A stretch of DNA of 6,432 nt, taken from Candidatus Faecivivens stercorigallinarum (GTDB lineage Bacteria > Bacillota > Clostridia > Oscillospirales > Ruminococcaceae). The notes under the pieces were generated by a model. The model did no database searches, was not told where the DNA came from, and was given only the letters and a program-made list of their open reading frames with translations. Positions 6,302 to 6,432 of the stretch are shown here, piece by piece. The translations under genes were made by a program, and so were the position numbers. The number at the start of each line of letters is the position of its first letter. The first letter of the stretch is position 1. The stretch is taken from positions 1 through 6,432 of the forward strand of contig DVLN01000164.1 of the NCBI GenBank assembly GCA_018715465.1, written 5' to 3'.

Positions 6302-6324
6302 AAAAAATACCGCAGTTTTTGCGG
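6302..6324 (-). terminator. Intrinsic terminator just upstream of the ilvBNC promoter
   Basis: Minus strand CCGCA, a five-base loop, TGCGG, then TATTTTTT. The stem is short (5 bp, four of them G-C) but the T-run is clear. It probably ends a minus-strand transcript coming from beyond the right edge, and insulates the ilv promoter, whose -35 begins 10 nt later. In one frame the edge sequence reads 12 codons and then TAA at 6396-6394, too little to call as a gene end. Confidence 0.65.
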
Positions 6325-6333
6325 ATAAACAGA

Positions 6334-6361
6334 TTGAACTGCATTTTGCTTGTGCTACAAT
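6334..6361 (+). promoter_or_regulatory. Possible divergent plus-strand promoter
   Basis: TTGAAC (6334-6339), a 16-nt spacer and TACAAT (6356-6361) preceded by an extended TGC at 6353-6355. The -10 is good and the -35 moderate. It would start a plus-strand transcript near 6368 leading out of the window. The minus-strand terminator beside it instead suggests a co-directional neighbour, so this may be a chance match in A/T-rich DNA. Confidence 0.35.
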
Positions 6362-6368
6362 ATACGTA

Positions 6369-6392
6369 TTCAGTGCAGATTTGCATGCTGAA
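6369..6392. repeat. Inverted repeat near the right edge
   Basis: TTCAG TGCA and TGCA (TG) CTGAA form two paired blocks, 9 bp in total, with a 2-nt bulge and a 4-nt loop. ATGCTG at 6385-6390 could instead pair with CAGCAT at 6413-6418. It sits just past the possible plus-strand promoter, so it could be an operator or an mRNA leader hairpin. The rest of the last 130 bases holds no gene I can support. Confidence 0.4.
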
Positions 6393-6432
6393 ATTACGTT
6401 CTGATAAATGCACAGCATCCTAGCTCATCGAC

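Noticed and set aside
6224..6418. 64-codon minus-strand frame upstream of ilvB
   Set aside because: It crosses both the terminator at 6302-6324 and the ilv promoter, and has no ribosome site. Only its last six codons fall in the predicted leader and are discussed there.
6181..6432. T-box riboswitch upstream of ilvB
   Set aside because: No AGGGTGG-type T-box sequence or specifier stem is visible, and the promoter lies only about 92 nt before the start codon, too close for a T-box.

Overview
The window reads as a chromosomal segment of an anaerobic Bacillota (Firmicutes) bacterium, probably Clostridia or Erysipelotrichia. The support is the strong GGAGG-type ribosome sites, a perfect sigma-A promoter, a lipoprotein alkaline phosphatase, a clostridial-style acetolactate synthase (YPGATICPFYDAL and RTEQNAGHAANGYAR motifs) and a YibE/F membrane protein. 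Placement below phylum is inference. All convincing genes lie on the minus strand, so the window reads from right to left.

Right part (about 6432 to 2871): an ilvB-ilvN-ilvC operon for the first two steps of branched-chain amino acid synthesis. IlvB and IlvN form acetohydroxyacid synthase, which condenses pyruvate with pyruvate or 2-ketobutyrate. IlvC, ketol-acid reductoisomerase, turns the product into the dihydroxyacid. The operon has a textbook promoter (TTGACA, 17-nt spacer, TATAAT) and a leader of about 92 nt with no T-box. It ends at a strong intrinsic terminator just after ilvC. ilvD and the leu genes are absent here. A minus-strand terminator, a possible plus-strand promoter and a hairpin lie upstream, in the last 130 bases.

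Middle (2870 to 1050): a single transcription unit with its own promoter, a leader with two mutually exclusive hairpins, a surface-anchored alkaline phosphatase and a closing terminator-like hairpin.

Left part (1026 to 1): the N-terminal 342 codons of a YibE/F family multi-pass membrane protein of unknown function, cut by the window edge.

The genes are ordinary housekeeping or accessory-metabolic types. I found no mobile element, CRISPR, tRNA, rRNA or defence-like system. The points worth a second look are residue-level: a His/Trp metal-site pair in the phosphatase, a Tyr in the cofactor loop of the reductoisomerase and a His at the substrate-selecting position of the synthase. The ilv and phosphatase leaders also merit attention.
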